The notes beneath the pieces are model-generated. The model saw only the letters and a program-made list of their open reading frames with translations. It was not told the DNA's origin and searched no databases. 64,000 nt of DNA from Modestobacter sp. VKM Ac-2985 (lineage in GTDB: Bacteria; Actinomycetota; Actinomycetes; Mycobacteriales; Geodermatophilaceae), in NCBI RefSeq assembly GCF_026967925.1, contig NZ_JAPVBI010000002.1, forward strand, positions 671,528 to 735,527. Direction: 5' to 3'. Positions 8,213 through 16,572 of this stretch are shown here, piece by piece; positions within the stretch are counted from its first letter, which is position 1, and each line of letters begins with the position of its first letter. The position numbers were made by a program, and so were the translations under genes.

Positions 8213-9829
8213 GTGGAGCCGGCCGGGGAGTGGGACGTCGTGGTCGTCGGCGCCGGGTCCGCCGGGTGCGCGCTGGCCGCCCGGCTGGTCGACGCCGGAC
8301 GGCGGGTGCTGGTCCTGGAGGCCGGCGCCGACCACCCGCTGCCGGAGGACTTCCCGGCGACGATCCGGGACGCCGCGACGATGGGGGCCGCGACCCCCGG
8401 CCACCCCGCCAACTGGGAGCTCACCGGAGAGCTCACCGACGACCTGCGCTGGCCGGTGCCCCGGGGGAAGGTGCTGGGCGGCTCCAGCGCGCTGAACGGC
8501 ACGTACTTCATCCGGGCCACCCGCGCCGACCTGGACGGCTGGGCCGCCGCCGGCAACGACCTGTGGTCGGCCGACGCGCTGCGCCCGGCCTTCGCCCGGT
8601 GCGAGAGCGACGCCGACTACGGCGACCGCCCCGGGCACGGCTCGACCGGCCCGCTGCCGGTCACCCGGGTGCACGAGCCGCACCCGGTCACCGATGCCTT
8701 CGCCGGCGCCTGCGACGCCCTCGGCTTCCCGCCCGAGCCGGACAAGAACGCCGACGGCCCGCCCGGGCACGGGCCGGTGCCGTTCACCGTCGCCGACGGC
8801 GTGCGGGTCAACACCGCGATGGCCTACCTCTCCCCGCGCCGGGGGCAGCCCGGGCTGACCGTGCGGGGCGGCGTGCGGGTGACCCGGGTGCTGGTGGAGC
8901 ACGGCCGGGCGGTGGGCGTGCAGACCGACCGCGGCCCGGTGCGCGCCGCGGAGGTCGTGCTGTCGGCCGGCGCCGTCGGCTCCCCGCACCTGCTCCTGCT
9001 GTCCGGGATCGGCCCCGCCGACCACCTGCGGGCCACCGGCGTCGCCGTCGTCGCCGACGTCCCGGGAGTGGGGCAGGGGTTCAGCGACCACCCCGACGTC
9101 TACGTGACCTACCGGCCGGCCCGGCGCACCCCGATGCCCCGCGGGCTGCTCCCGCTGGCCACCGCGCTCAACACCGCCGACCACCTCGAGGTCATGCCCT
9201 GGCTCAAGCCGTTCCGGCAGGTGATGCTCTCGCGGTCCTCGGGGTCGGCGCTGTCCGGCGTCGCCGAGGTGCTGCGCCGGCCCGCGGCGACACTGCGGGC
9301 GTTGCGGGGGGCCTCCGTGCCGCGGCTGCTGGACTCCGCGCGCCGGCGGGACGACCTCTACCTCGCCGTGGCCCTGCAGCAGGAGGAGAGCCGCGGGCGG
9401 ATCAGCCTGACCACCGCCGACCCGCTGGTGCAGCCACGGATCCAGTACCGCTACCTGACGCAGGACGCCGACCGGCGCCGGCTGCGGGCCGGCGTCCGGC
9501 TGGCCGCCGAGCTGCTGCGGACCCCGGCCTTCGCCCCGCTGGTCGCCGAGCGCACCGGCCTGCCCGACGACGTCCTGGCCGACGACCGGGAGCTGGACCG
9601 GTGGACCCGGGCGCACCTGGCGACCGCCGTGCACCTGGCCGGCAGCGCCCGGATGGGGCCGGCCACCGACCCCGGGGCGGTGGTCGACCAGCACCTGCGG
9701 GTGCGGGGGGTGGCGGGCCTGCGGGTGGTCGACACCTCGGTGATGCCGTTGGTGCCCTCCCGTGGGCCGGCGGCGACCGCCGTGGCGATCGGGGAGCGCG
9801 CCGCCGAGCTGATCACCGGCGGCGGCTGA
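8213..9829 (+). CDS. GMC family oxidoreductase, MftG-like
   Basis: A 538-residue FAD enzyme. It has the ADP-binding motif 'VVGAGSAGCALAARL' at residues about 9-23, the GMC signature 'PRGKVLGGSSALNG' near 85, a second GMC signature 'GAVGSPHLLLLSGIGP' near 255, and the C-terminal 'VHLAGSARMG' with the catalytic histidine. 'VMPLVPSRGPAAT' resembles MftG, the mycofactocin-associated GMC oxidoreductase, as do 'HGSTGPLPV' and the 'RGRISLTTADP' stretch. No mycofactocin genes (mftA-F) are visible here, so the MftG assignment is by similarity of motifs only; it may be a general alcohol oxidoreductase. GTG 8213 is chosen because it begins directly before the FAD motif and follows a -10 hexamer. Confidence 0.8.
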   Translation: MEPAGEWDVVVVGAGSAGCALAARLVDAGRRVLVLEAGADHPLPEDFPATIRDAATMGAATPGHPANWELTGELTDDLRWPVPRGKVLGGSSALNGTYFIRATRADLDGWAAAGNDLWSADALRPAFARCESDADYGDRPGHGSTGPLPVTRVHEPHPVTDAFAGACDALGFPPEPDKNADGPPGHGPVPFTVADGVRVNTAMAYLSPRRGQPGLTVRGGVRVTRVLVEHGRAVGVQTDRGPVRAAEVVLSAGAVGSPHLLLLSGIGPADHLRATGVAVVADVPGVGQGFSDHPDVYVTYRPARRTPMPRGLLPLATALNTADHLEVMPWLKPFRQVMLSRSSGSALSGVAEVLRRPAATLRALRGASVPRLLDSARRRDDLYLAVALQQEESRGRISLTTADPLVQPRIQYRYLTQDADRRRLRAGVRLAAELLRTPAFAPLVAERTGLPDDVLADDRELDRWTRAHLATAVHLAGSARMGPATDPGAVVDQHLRVRGVAGLRVVDTSVMPLVPSRGPAATAVAIGERAAELITGGG

Positions 9830-9856
9830 CGGACCACCCGGCCGGCTCAGCCGCCG
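9820..9856. terminator. Convergent hairpin spanning both stop codons
   Basis: A 10-bp stem, CGGCGGCTGA (9820-9829) with TCAGCCGCCG (9847-9856), includes the stop codons of the two convergent genes. It could end transcription from both sides. Confidence 0.5.
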
Positions 9857-10533
9857 GCGTCGCGGGCCGCGTCGGCCACGGCGAGGGACCGGTCCAGGTA
9901 GACCGCGTTGCCGGACAGCAGCCGGTGCAGCTCCCGGAACGACCGGTCCAGCACCGCGGTGGGGTCGGTGTCGGCCGGGTCCGGGTCGGGCGCCTGGCCG
10001 GCCATCTCGGCCAGCCCGACGGCCGCGTCGGCCAGCGTGGGCCACAGGTGGGCCCACTGCCAGAACTCGTAGGTGGCCGGCCCGACCAGGGCCGATGGCG
10101 GGGTGCCCAGCAGGCCGATCCCGTCGACGCCCGGCCGGCCGGGCGGTTCGCCCAGCCCGAGCAGCAGGGACTGGACCCGGTGGGTGCGGGCGAACTCGGC
10201 GGCAGGTTCGGAGCCGGGGGCGAGCTCGGCGACCAGCCCCCGCTCGATGAGCGCGTCGAGCACCGGGTCGCAGTCGGGGACCCCGGCCTCCTCGGCTGCC
10301 TGGCGGACCGCGGTGCGGGTCCACGGCACGCCGTCCTGCACCCGGCTGGGCACCCCGTGCGTCAGCGTCCACACGTCGGCGGTGGTCTGGTCGCCCAGCA
10401 GCGGGCTGTCCCAGCCCAGCCGCACCACCCAGTAGCTCGGCGGCTCCCCGCGGTGCTGGTGGAAGGCCCCCATGGGGTGACCGACGGGGAAGACGAGCGC
10501 CTCCGCCGGCGTCACCGGGTCGGCGGTGGACAT
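9847..10533 (-). CDS. Unrecognised protein, paralogue of the upstream gene
   Basis: A 228-residue soluble protein of unknown function. After a short lead it reads 'VFPVGHPMGAF', then 'TLTHGVPSR', a probable helical winged-helix-like stretch ('WTRTAVRQAAEEAGVPDCDP', 'ALIERGLVAEL'), a hydrophobic 'QSLLLGLG' segment and 'ELHRLLSGNAVYLDRSL' at the end. The gene encoded just upstream has the same motif order throughout, so the two arose by tandem duplication. The ATG overlaps the upstream stop by one base (TGATG), so they are translationally coupled and their products may form a heteromer (inference). No signal peptide or membrane helix is seen. Confidence 0.7.
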   Translation of the reverse strand: MSTADPVTPAEALVFPVGHPMGAFHQHRGEPPSYWVVRLGWDSPLLGDQTTADVWTLTHGVPSRVQDGVPWTRTAVRQAAEEAGVPDCDPVLDALIERGLVAELAPGSEPAAEFARTHRVQSLLLGLGEPPGRPGVDGIGLLGTPPSALVGPATYEFWQWAHLWPTLADAAVGLAEMAGQAPDPDPADTDPTAVLDRSFRELHRLLSGNAVYLDRSLAVADAARDAGG

Positions 10534-11153
10534 CAGCTCACCGCCCAGGTGTCCAGGTGGACGGCGTTGGGGGTGAGGAGCCGGTGCAGGTCCTCCAGCA
10601 GCGAGGTCAGCAGCGCGTCCGGGTCGGTGGCGAGAGGGTCGGTGATGCCCACCCGTGCCGCGGTGGCCGCAGCGCCCTCGCAGGCCCGCCACAGGCTGGT
10701 CTCCATGTGCGCCCACTCGAACAGGTCGTAGGCGGCGGCCGACAGCACGGCGAGCGGCCGGCCGGGCAGCCCGACCGCGTAGGCGTCCGGCGCGCCGGCG
10801 CTGTTCCCCAGCCCCAGCACCAGGGGCACCATCCGGACCCGGCGGGCCAGGTCGCGGGCCGAGTCGGTGCCCGGTGCGGCGAGGGCGACCAACCCCTGCT
10901 CCTGCAGCCGGGCCAGTCGCTGCGCACAGTCCGGGAGGCCCACCGCATCGGCCTGCGCGGCCAGCGCGTCGGGGGTCCACGGGCGCGGCTGGTGGTCGGC
11001 GGGCCCGTGCGCCATCGCCCAGACCCCGAACTCGGCCGAGGTCAGGCTGTGCAGGGCCGCGCCGACCCGGACGTCGAACTGGTCCACGACCGCGCGGACG
11101 CCGATCAGCTGACCGATCGGGTAGACCTGCAGCGCGGGCGAGTCGCTGGTCAT
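10533..11153 (-). CDS. Unrecognised protein, first of a tandem paralogous pair
   Basis: A 206-residue protein with no family I can name. It shares with the downstream gene the order 'VYPIGQLIGV', 'WAMAHGPAD', 'WTPDALAAQADAVGLPDC', 'LQEQGLVALAAPG', 'LVLGLGNSAGAP', 'YAVGLPGRPLAVL', 'YDLFEWAHM' and 'DLHRLLTPNAVHLDTW'. The middle part (about residues 60-110) looks like a small helix-turn-helix or winged-helix unit, but this is weak. ATG 11153 is preferred over an upstream in-frame start because a TAGGCT hexamer lies 7 bases before it. The pair appears to form its own leaderless operon. Confidence 0.7.
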   Translation of the reverse strand: MTSDSPALQVYPIGQLIGVRAVVDQFDVRVGAALHSLTSAEFGVWAMAHGPADHQPRPWTPDALAAQADAVGLPDCAQRLARLQEQGLVALAAPGTDSARDLARRVRMVPLVLGLGNSAGAPDAYAVGLPGRPLAVLSAAAYDLFEWAHMETSLWRACEGAAATAARVGITDPLATDPDALLTSLLEDLHRLLTPNAVHLDTWAVS

Positions 11154-11160
11154 CGCGGCG

Positions 11161-11166
11161 AGCCTA
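11161..11166 (-). promoter_or_regulatory. -10 element (TAGGCT) for the paralogous-pair operon
   Basis: On the minus strand TAGGCT ends 7 bases before the ATG at 11153; same leaderless arrangement as at vdh. Confidence 0.45.
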
Positions 11167-11239
11167 GCCGGGGCCGGAACTCCTGCGCCGGACCGCCGCC
11201 GGGCCGCGCGGCCCGGCCGAGTGCGCGGCGCGGGCCAGC

Positions 11240-11449
11240 TCAGCGGATGGTGCGGATCTGGGTGCTCGTGGTCGACAGCGGGGCCCACGGGTCGGGGTGT
11301 GGCTGCCCGGCGTCGCTCACCCAGCCTGGTGCGCGGGTGCCCGTCGTGCTGCCCCGGGTCGCCGGGCGGGCACTGAGGTGCACGATCAGGGAGAGCAGGA
11401 CGAACAGCCCCACGAGCACGCCGGCGATGGTCATGAGCGTCGAGAGCAT
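11240..11449 (-). CDS. Small single-pass membrane protein
   Basis: A 69-residue protein whose first 28 residues ('MLSTLMTIAGVLVGLFVLL' onward) form one membrane helix, followed by a short polar tail rich in R, T, P and S that should face the cytoplasm or the outside. No family is recognised. It stands alone between the paralogous-pair operon and pobA, on the same strand as both. The ATG at 11449 begins the hydrophobic helix directly. The 200 bases upstream contain no other gene. Confidence 0.55.
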   Translation of the reverse strand: MLSTLMTIAGVLVGLFVLLSLIVHLSARPATRGSTTGTRAPGWVSDAGQPHPDPWAPLSTTSTQIRTIR

Positions 11450-11645
11450 GCTGGAGAAGTTAGTGGTGGGGACTGGTCCGTGTCCGGCGTTGCGCTGGGC
11501 ACAAATAGCCGAACTCGATCATCAGAAGCGGGAAGTCTGACAGTTGACGTCGACTTGTCGACCCGAGCTGGACGATCCGCCCCGTCAGAGTCTGCCAGTG
11601 CGGGCCAGCTCGTGACAGCCCGGCCCGGCGTCCCAGACCGTCACT

Positions 11646-11677
11646 CCCACCACCAGAATGGCCATCTTGGTGGTGGG
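11646..11677. repeat. 32-bp imperfect palindrome, copy 1 of a dispersed repeat
   Basis: Centred on ATGGCCAT with arms CCCACCACCA / TGGTGGTGGG; there is one mismatch and one G-T pair in 16 bp. It lies just past the pobA stop, so it might also act as a terminator. A 26-base stretch (11650-11675) is identical to 49761-49786 inside hrpA. Confidence 0.75.
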
Positions 11678-11682
11678 TGGGC

Positions 11683-12855
11683 TCAGGTGTCGAGGGGGAG
11701 GCCGGTGTAGTTCTCGGCCAGCTCCCGGGCCGCGGCCTCCGAGGAGCAGACCCGGCGGAGCTGGGAGAGCTGCAGCTCGGCGTCGAAGTCGTCGCCGGCG
11801 CGGTGCAGCATCGACGTCATCCACCAGGAGAAGTGGGTGCAGCGCCAGACCCGGGCGAGCGCGCGGTCGGAGTAGCTGTCGACCAGGTCCGTCTGCTTCT
11901 CGGCCAGCAGGCGGACCAGCGCGGTGGCGAGCAGGGTGACGTCGGCGACGGCGAGGTTGAGGCCCTTGGCGCCGGTCGGCGGCACGATGTGCGCGGCGTC
12001 GCCGGCCAGGAAGAGCCGCCCGCGGCGCATCGGCGCGCTGACGAACGAGCGCATCGGCAGGATCGACTTCTCGGTGACCGGGCCGGTCTCCAGCTCCCAG
12101 CCGTCGAGGGCGAACCGGGTGGACAGCCCGTCCCAGATCCGGTCGTCGGACCAGTCCTCGATCTTCTCCTCCGGGTCGACCTGCAGGTACAGGCGCGACA
12201 CCGACGGCGAGCGCATCGACAGCAGCGCGAAGCCGTCGGGGTGCCAGGCGTAGACGAGCTCCTCCTCCGACGGGGCGACGTCGGCCAGGATGCCCAGCCA
12301 GGCGTAGGGGTAGGTGCGCTCCCACAGCCGGCCCGCGGTGCCGGCGGTGACGACCGGGCGGGAGACGCCGTGGAAGCCGTCGGTGCCGGCGATGGCGTCG
12401 CACTCGAGCACCTGGGGCACGCCGTCGGCGTCGGTGAACCGGATCCGCGGGTGGTCGGTGTCGACGTCCTCGGGGGTGACGTCGGAGACGTCGAACAGCA
12501 GCGGCGGGCCGCCGGCGAGCTGGGCGGCGATGAGGTCCTTGGTCACCTCGGTCTGGCCGTAGACCCAGACCTTGCGGCCGCACAGCTCGGGGAAGTCCAG
12601 GTGGTGCCGGGTGCCGGGGTACTGCAGGAAGATGCCGTTGTGCGGCAGGCCCTCCCGCTGCAGCCGGTCGCCCATGCCGGCGTCGATCAACGTGGAGACG
12701 GTGTGCTGCTCCAGGATCCCGGCGCGGATCCGGGCCTCCACGTAGTCGCGGGAGCGGTTCTCCAGGACGACGGTGTCGATGCCCTGCAGCTGCAGGAGGC
12801 GGGACAGCAGCAGTCCCGCCGGGCCGGCTCCGATGATCCCCACCTGGGTGCGCAT
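11683..12855 (-). CDS. pobA: 4-hydroxybenzoate 3-monooxygenase
   Basis: Flavin monooxygenase converting 4-hydroxybenzoate to protocatechuate with NAD(P)H and O2. The 390-residue protein (usual length ~390) has the FAD motif 'GIIGAGPAGLLLSRLL' at residues 5-20, 'ARIRAGILEQ' near 42, the DG-type motif 'AGTDGFHGVSR' near 157, and the second FAD motif 'LFLAGDAAHIVPPTGAKGLN' near 280. It lies beside the regulator and the protocatechuate genes, supplying their substrate. It is transcribed away from pcaHGBDC and may share transcription with the IclR gene 62 bases upstream. Confidence 0.93.
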   Translation of the reverse strand: MRTQVGIIGAGPAGLLLSRLLQLQGIDTVVLENRSRDYVEARIRAGILEQHTVSTLIDAGMGDRLQREGLPHNGIFLQYPGTRHHLDFPELCGRKVWVYGQTEVTKDLIAAQLAGGPPLLFDVSDVTPEDVDTDHPRIRFTDADGVPQVLECDAIAGTDGFHGVSRPVVTAGTAGRLWERTYPYAWLGILADVAPSEEELVYAWHPDGFALLSMRSPSVSRLYLQVDPEEKIEDWSDDRIWDGLSTRFALDGWELETGPVTEKSILPMRSFVSAPMRRGRLFLAGDAAHIVPPTGAKGLNLAVADVTLLATALVRLLAEKQTDLVDSYSDRALARVWRCTHFSWWMTSMLHRAGDDFDAELQLSQLRRVCSSEAAARELAENYTGLPLDT

Positions 12856-12892
12856 CGGCCGAGTGTGACCCCGGCTACCAGTGGCGGGCGAC

Positions 12893-12917
12893 CCCTTCCT
12901 CCCGCTGGACGGAAGGG
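12893..12917 (-). terminator. Short hairpin after the IclR gene
   Basis: CCCTTCC (12893-12899) pairs with GGAAGGG (12911-12917) around an 11-base loop, directly after the regulator's stop codon and before pobA. It could be a weak terminator or a second regulator site; only the repeat itself is seen. Confidence 0.35.
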
Positions 12918-13694
12918 TCAGCGGAACTGCTCGGTGCGCGCCAGGGCCCGGCCGATGCCCCGGGCCGCCACCTGCAGCACCGGGGCCAGTCGGCCCACGT
13001 CGCGGCGGTGGACCGGGACGACGATGCCCAGCGCGGCGACCACCACCGGCCCGGACAGCCGCTCCACGGTCACCGGGACGGCGACCGAGGCGGCGCCCAG
13101 GCTCATCTCCTCCGCGGTCCGGGCCCAGCCGCGGCGGCGCACCTCGGCGAGCTCCCGGCTCAGCAGCCCGGCGTCGACGACGGTGTGCCGGGTCTCCCGG
13201 GTCGGCTGCCGGAGCACCTGCTCCAGGACGTCGTCCGGCGCGGAGGCCAGCAGCACCTTGCCCACCCCGGTGGCGTGCAGTGGCAGCCGGCTGCCGACCT
13301 GGCTGACCACCGGGACCGACTCGCGGCCGGAGACCCGTTCGACGTAGAGCGCCTTCGTGCCCTCGCGGACCGCCAGGTGCACGGTGTCGCGGGTGGCGGT
13401 GTGCACGTCGAGCAGGAACGGCGAGGCGACCTGGCGCAGCTCCAGGTCGACCGGGGCGAGCAGCCCGAGGTCCCAGAGCTTGCGGCCGACCTCGTAACGG
13501 CCGTCGCTGCGCCGGACCAGGGCGCCCCAGGCGGCGAGGTCGGCGAGCAGCCGGTGGGCGGTGGTCAGCGGGGTGCCCGACCGTTCGGCGACCTCGGAGA
13601 GGCTGAGCCGGGGGTGGGCGGCGTCGAAGGCGTCCAGGACGCCGAGCGCCCGTGAGGTCACCGATCGACCGGCTGCGGCGGCTCCACCGGCCAC
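12918..13694 (-). CDS. IclR family transcriptional regulator of the protocatechuate cluster
   Basis: A 258-residue regulator. The N-terminal winged helix-turn-helix is at about residues 10-65 ('LSLSEVAERSGTPLTTAHRL'), followed by the IclR effector domain ('LHATGVGKVLLAS' near 150, 'SLGAASVAVPV' near 205). PcaR, PcaU and PobR regulators of aromatic degradation are IclR proteins, and the divergent placement from pcaH fits that role. The longer in-frame ORF reaches 13778, but that would cover the palindromic operator and almost touch pcaH; the GTG at 13694 gives a normal family N-terminus. The likely effector is protocatechuate, 4-hydroxybenzoate or 3-oxoadipate (inference). Confidence 0.85.
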   Translation of the reverse strand: MAGGAAAAGRSVTSRALGVLDAFDAAHPRLSLSEVAERSGTPLTTAHRLLADLAAWGALVRRSDGRYEVGRKLWDLGLLAPVDLELRQVASPFLLDVHTATRDTVHLAVREGTKALYVERVSGRESVPVVSQVGSRLPLHATGVGKVLLASAPDDVLEQVLRQPTRETRHTVVDAGLLSRELAEVRRRGWARTAEEMSLGAASVAVPVTVERLSGPVVVAALGIVVPVHRRDVGRLAPVLQVAARGIGRALARTEQFR

Positions 13695-13715
13695 GTCGTC
13701 CCACTTTCTGCTCAG

Positions 13716-13733
13716 CGGAAGCAGTTGCTTCCG
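13716..13733. promoter_or_regulatory. Perfect 18-bp palindrome, probable IclR operator
   Basis: CGGAAGCA-GT-TGCTTCCG lies 22 bases upstream of the regulator start and 31 bases upstream of pcaH. Position in the divergent promoter and perfect symmetry suggest it is the binding site of the adjacent IclR protein. Confidence 0.65.
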
Positions 13734-13764
13734 GCAGCGTACTGCTGCGCCGTACGGTCCGACC

Positions 13765-14532
13765 ATGACCGGGACCACATCTCGCGAGCCGCGACCGGCG
13801 TCGGACAGTGCCCTCGTGCTGCCCCGCTACCTCCGGGAGCCCGCCGACCGGCGCACCCCGGTGGCCTACCCCGGCTACCGGAGCACGGCGTCCCGGGCGC
13901 CGCTGCGCACCCCGGTCGACCTGCCGCACCGGTTGACCGAGATCACCGGCCCGGTGCTCGGCGAGGACCTGGTCACCGCCGCCGACGCGGACCTGACCCT
14001 GCGCCAGGGCGGCGAGGCCCAGGGGCAGCGGATCATCGTCCACGGCCGGGTGCTCGACAGTGACGGCCGCCCGGTGCCGCACGCACTGGTCGAGATGTGG
14101 CAGGCCAACGCCGCCGGCCGCTACCGGCACGTGGTCGACAACTGGCCCGCGCCGCTGGACCCGCACTTCGACGGGCTGGGCCGGGTGGTGACCGACGAGC
14201 TGGGGCGCTACGAGTTCACCACCATCAAGCCCGGGGCCTACCCGTGGGGCAACCACCACAACGCCTGGCGGCCGGCGCACATCCACTTCAGCCTGTTCGG
14301 TCAGGCGTTCACCCAGCGGCTGGTCACCCAGATGTACTTCCCGGACGACCCGCTCTTCGGGCAGGACCCGATCTTCAACTCCATGCCGACCACGGCGCGG
14401 CACCGGGCGATCAGCCGGTTCGACCTGGAGCGCAGCCAGCCCAACTGGGCGCTGGCGTTCCAGTGGGACATCGTGCTGCGCGGCCGTGAGCAGACCCCCT
14501 TCGAGACCGATGACGACGGAGATGTCGCGTGA
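13765..14532 (+). CDS. pcaH: Protocatechuate 3,4-dioxygenase beta subunit
   Basis: Catalytic Fe(III)-binding subunit of the intradiol dioxygenase that opens protocatechuate to 3-carboxy-cis,cis-muconate. The 255-residue protein shows the dioxygenase signature around 'HGRVLDSDGRPVPHALVEMW' (about residues 92-111), a tyrosine in 'NAAGRYRHV', and the ligand stretch 'YPWGNHHNAWRPAHIHFSLF' with the Tyr and His-x-His iron ligands. The first ATG consistent with the family is at 13765. It opens the operon pcaHGBDC and overlaps pcaG by GTGA. Confidence 0.95.
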   Translation: MTGTTSREPRPASDSALVLPRYLREPADRRTPVAYPGYRSTASRAPLRTPVDLPHRLTEITGPVLGEDLVTAADADLTLRQGGEAQGQRIIVHGRVLDSDGRPVPHALVEMWQANAAGRYRHVVDNWPAPLDPHFDGLGRVVTDELGRYEFTTIKPGAYPWGNHHNAWRPAHIHFSLFGQAFTQRLVTQMYFPDDPLFGQDPIFNSMPTTARHRAISRFDLERSQPNWALAFQWDIVLRGREQTPFETDDDGDVA

Positions 14533-15209
14533 GCGCCGACCGACTGTCCCCCCTGGTGCTGGCCGCCGACGAGACCAACGACCGCCGGCTGGGGACGCCG
14601 CGGCGCGGCACCGGCTTCCTGACCGAGCCCTTCCGGCTGGGCACCACCCCCAGCTCGACGGTCGGGCCGTACCTGGCGATCGGCCTGACCTGGGCCGACG
14701 GCCCGGACGTCGTCGCCGAGGGCACCCCGGGTGCCGTCTGGCTGCGCGGCCAGGTCTTCGACGGCAACGGCGACCTCGTGCCCGACGGCATGATCGAGAC
14801 CTGGCAGGCCGACCCGGACGGCCGCTTCGCGCACCCGGACGACCCGCGCGGCGCCGTCGCCACCCCCGGGTTCCGTGGCGTGGGGCGGTCGCACACGGTC
14901 GACGGGGGTGCCTACGCCGTCCGCACGCTCAAGCCCGGCCGGGTGCCCGACGGGGAGGGCGGGCTGCAGGCGCCGCACGTCGACGTCTCGGTCTTCGCCC
15001 GTGGCCTGCTCGACCGGCTCGTCACCCGGATCTACTTCGCCGACGAGGCCGCCGCCAACGCCGAGGACGTCGTCCTGCGCAGCCTCCCGGACGACGCCGC
15101 GCGCGCCACGCTGATCGCCCGGCCCAGCGAGGACGGCTACGTGCTGGACATCCACCTGCAGGGCTGCGCGGCCCAGGGCATGGACGAGACCGTCTTCTTC
15201 GCGGTGTGA
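14529..15209 (+). CDS. pcaG: Protocatechuate 3,4-dioxygenase alpha subunit
   Basis: The 226-residue partner of PcaH, related in sequence but lacking the iron ligands. It shows 'FRLGTTPSSTVGPYLAIGL' near the N-terminus and 'DGNGDLVPDGMIETWQADPD' (about 77-96), with 'LQAPHVDVSVFARGLL' and 'RIYFADE' typical of alpha subunits. It overlaps pcaH by 4 bases, fitting 1:1 production of the (alpha-beta) complex. Start GTG. Confidence 0.95.
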   Translation: MSADRLSPLVLAADETNDRRLGTPRRGTGFLTEPFRLGTTPSSTVGPYLAIGLTWADGPDVVAEGTPGAVWLRGQVFDGNGDLVPDGMIETWQADPDGRFAHPDDPRGAVATPGFRGVGRSHTVDGGAYAVRTLKPGRVPDGEGGLQAPHVDVSVFARGLLDRLVTRIYFADEAAANAEDVVLRSLPDDAARATLIARPSEDGYVLDIHLQGCAAQGMDETVFFAV

Positions 15210-15246
15210 GCACCGGCCACGGGGGAGCACCCGCCAGGATGGGCGC

Positions 15247-16572
15247 GTGATCCTCGACGCGACCTTCGCCCGCGGCCCCGTCTCGGCCGGCACCGCCGGG
15301 GACGCGTGGCTGGTGGCCCTGCTCGAGGTGGAGGGCGCGCTGGCCCGCGCCGCCGCCCGGGTCGGTCTGGTGGCCGGCGCGGCCGCGGACGAGGTGAGCC
15401 GGGTGTGCGCCGACCCGGCCGTCCTGGACCTTCCTGCGGTGTACGCCCGGGCCGGGGACGCCGGCAACCCGGTGCCCCCGCTGGTCCGGGCGCTGCAGGA
15501 CGCCGTCGGGCCGCACGCCGCCCGGGCGGTGCACGTCGGCGCCACCAGTCAGGACGTCGTCGACACCGCGGCGGTGCTGCTGGCCCGGCGCGGCCTGCAC
15601 CTGATCGACGCCGATCTCGCCGCGGCCGCGGAGACCTGCGCCCGGCTGGCGGGCACGCACCGGGACGACGTGCTGATGGGCCGCACCCTGCTGCAGCAGG
15701 CGCTGCCGATCACCGCCGGCCTCAAGGCCGCCACCTGGCTCGCCGGGCTGGACGGCGTGCGCGCCCGGGTCGCCGCGGTCGCCGCGGCGCTGCCGGTCCA
15801 GTACGGCGGGGCGGTCGGCACGCTCGCCGCCAGCTCGGGCTCCGGCGTCGACCTGCGCCGGGAGCTGGCCGCCGAGCTCGGGCTGGCCACCACCGAGGTG
15901 CCCTGGTTCACCGTGCGGCTGCCGATCGCCGACGTCGCGGGCGTGCTGGGCGCGGCGGCCGGGGTGGTGGCCACGATCGCGCTGGACGTCGTCCTGCTGG
16001 CCCAGACCGAGGTCGCCGAGCTGGCCGAGGTCGCCGAGGGCCGCGGCGGCTCCTCGGCGATGCCGCACAAGGCCAACCCGGTGGCGGCGGTCTCCGCCCG
16101 GGCCTGCGCCCGCCGCGCCCCCGGCCTGGTCGCCACCCTGTTCGCCGCGATGGAGCAGGAGCACGAGCGCGGCGCAGGCACCTGGCACGCGGAGTGGCCG
16201 ACGCTGACCGACCTGCTGGGCACGGTCGGCTCCGCGGCGTCCTGGCTGGCCGAGTGCCTGTCCTCGCTGCGGCTGGACACCGAGCAGATGGCGCGGACCG
16301 TGGCCGCGGCCGGCGACCCGCAGCTGGCCGGAGCGCTGGCCGAGGCCCTCACCCCGGCGCTGGGCGCGGGTGCGGCGCACGACGCCGCCGCCGCCGCGGT
16401 GCGGGAGGCGGCCACGGCCGGTCGCCCGCTGGCCGACCTCGTGGCCGAGCGCACCGACGTCGACGGCGCCGCACTGGTCGCCGACGGCACCCCGGACGTC
16501 GGTGAGGCCGGTGCCCAGGTGGACGCCGCGCTCGCCGCCCACACCATCGCGATGCAGGGAGGACACCCGTGA
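15247..16572 (+). CDS. pcaB: 3-carboxy-cis,cis-muconate cycloisomerase
   Basis: Converts the dioxygenase product to 4-carboxymuconolactone. The 441-residue protein is in the fumarase/aspartase superfamily: 'VGATSQDVVDTA' near residue 98 and the signature loop 'GGSSAMPHKANP' near 267-278 with the catalytic serine. It starts at GTG 37 bases after pcaG. A CAGGAT hexamer 6 bases upstream might act as an internal promoter. It overlaps pcaD by GTGA. Confidence 0.93.
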   Translation: MILDATFARGPVSAGTAGDAWLVALLEVEGALARAAARVGLVAGAAADEVSRVCADPAVLDLPAVYARAGDAGNPVPPLVRALQDAVGPHAARAVHVGATSQDVVDTAAVLLARRGLHLIDADLAAAAETCARLAGTHRDDVLMGRTLLQQALPITAGLKAATWLAGLDGVRARVAAVAAALPVQYGGAVGTLAASSGSGVDLRRELAAELGLATTEVPWFTVRLPIADVAGVLGAAAGVVATIALDVVLLAQTEVAELAEVAEGRGGSSAMPHKANPVAAVSARACARRAPGLVATLFAAMEQEHERGAGTWHAEWPTLTDLLGTVGSAASWLAECLSSLRLDTEQMARTVAAAGDPQLAGALAEALTPALGAGAAHDAAAAAVREAATAGRPLADLVAERTDVDGAALVADGTPDVGEAGAQVDAALAAHTIAMQGGHP

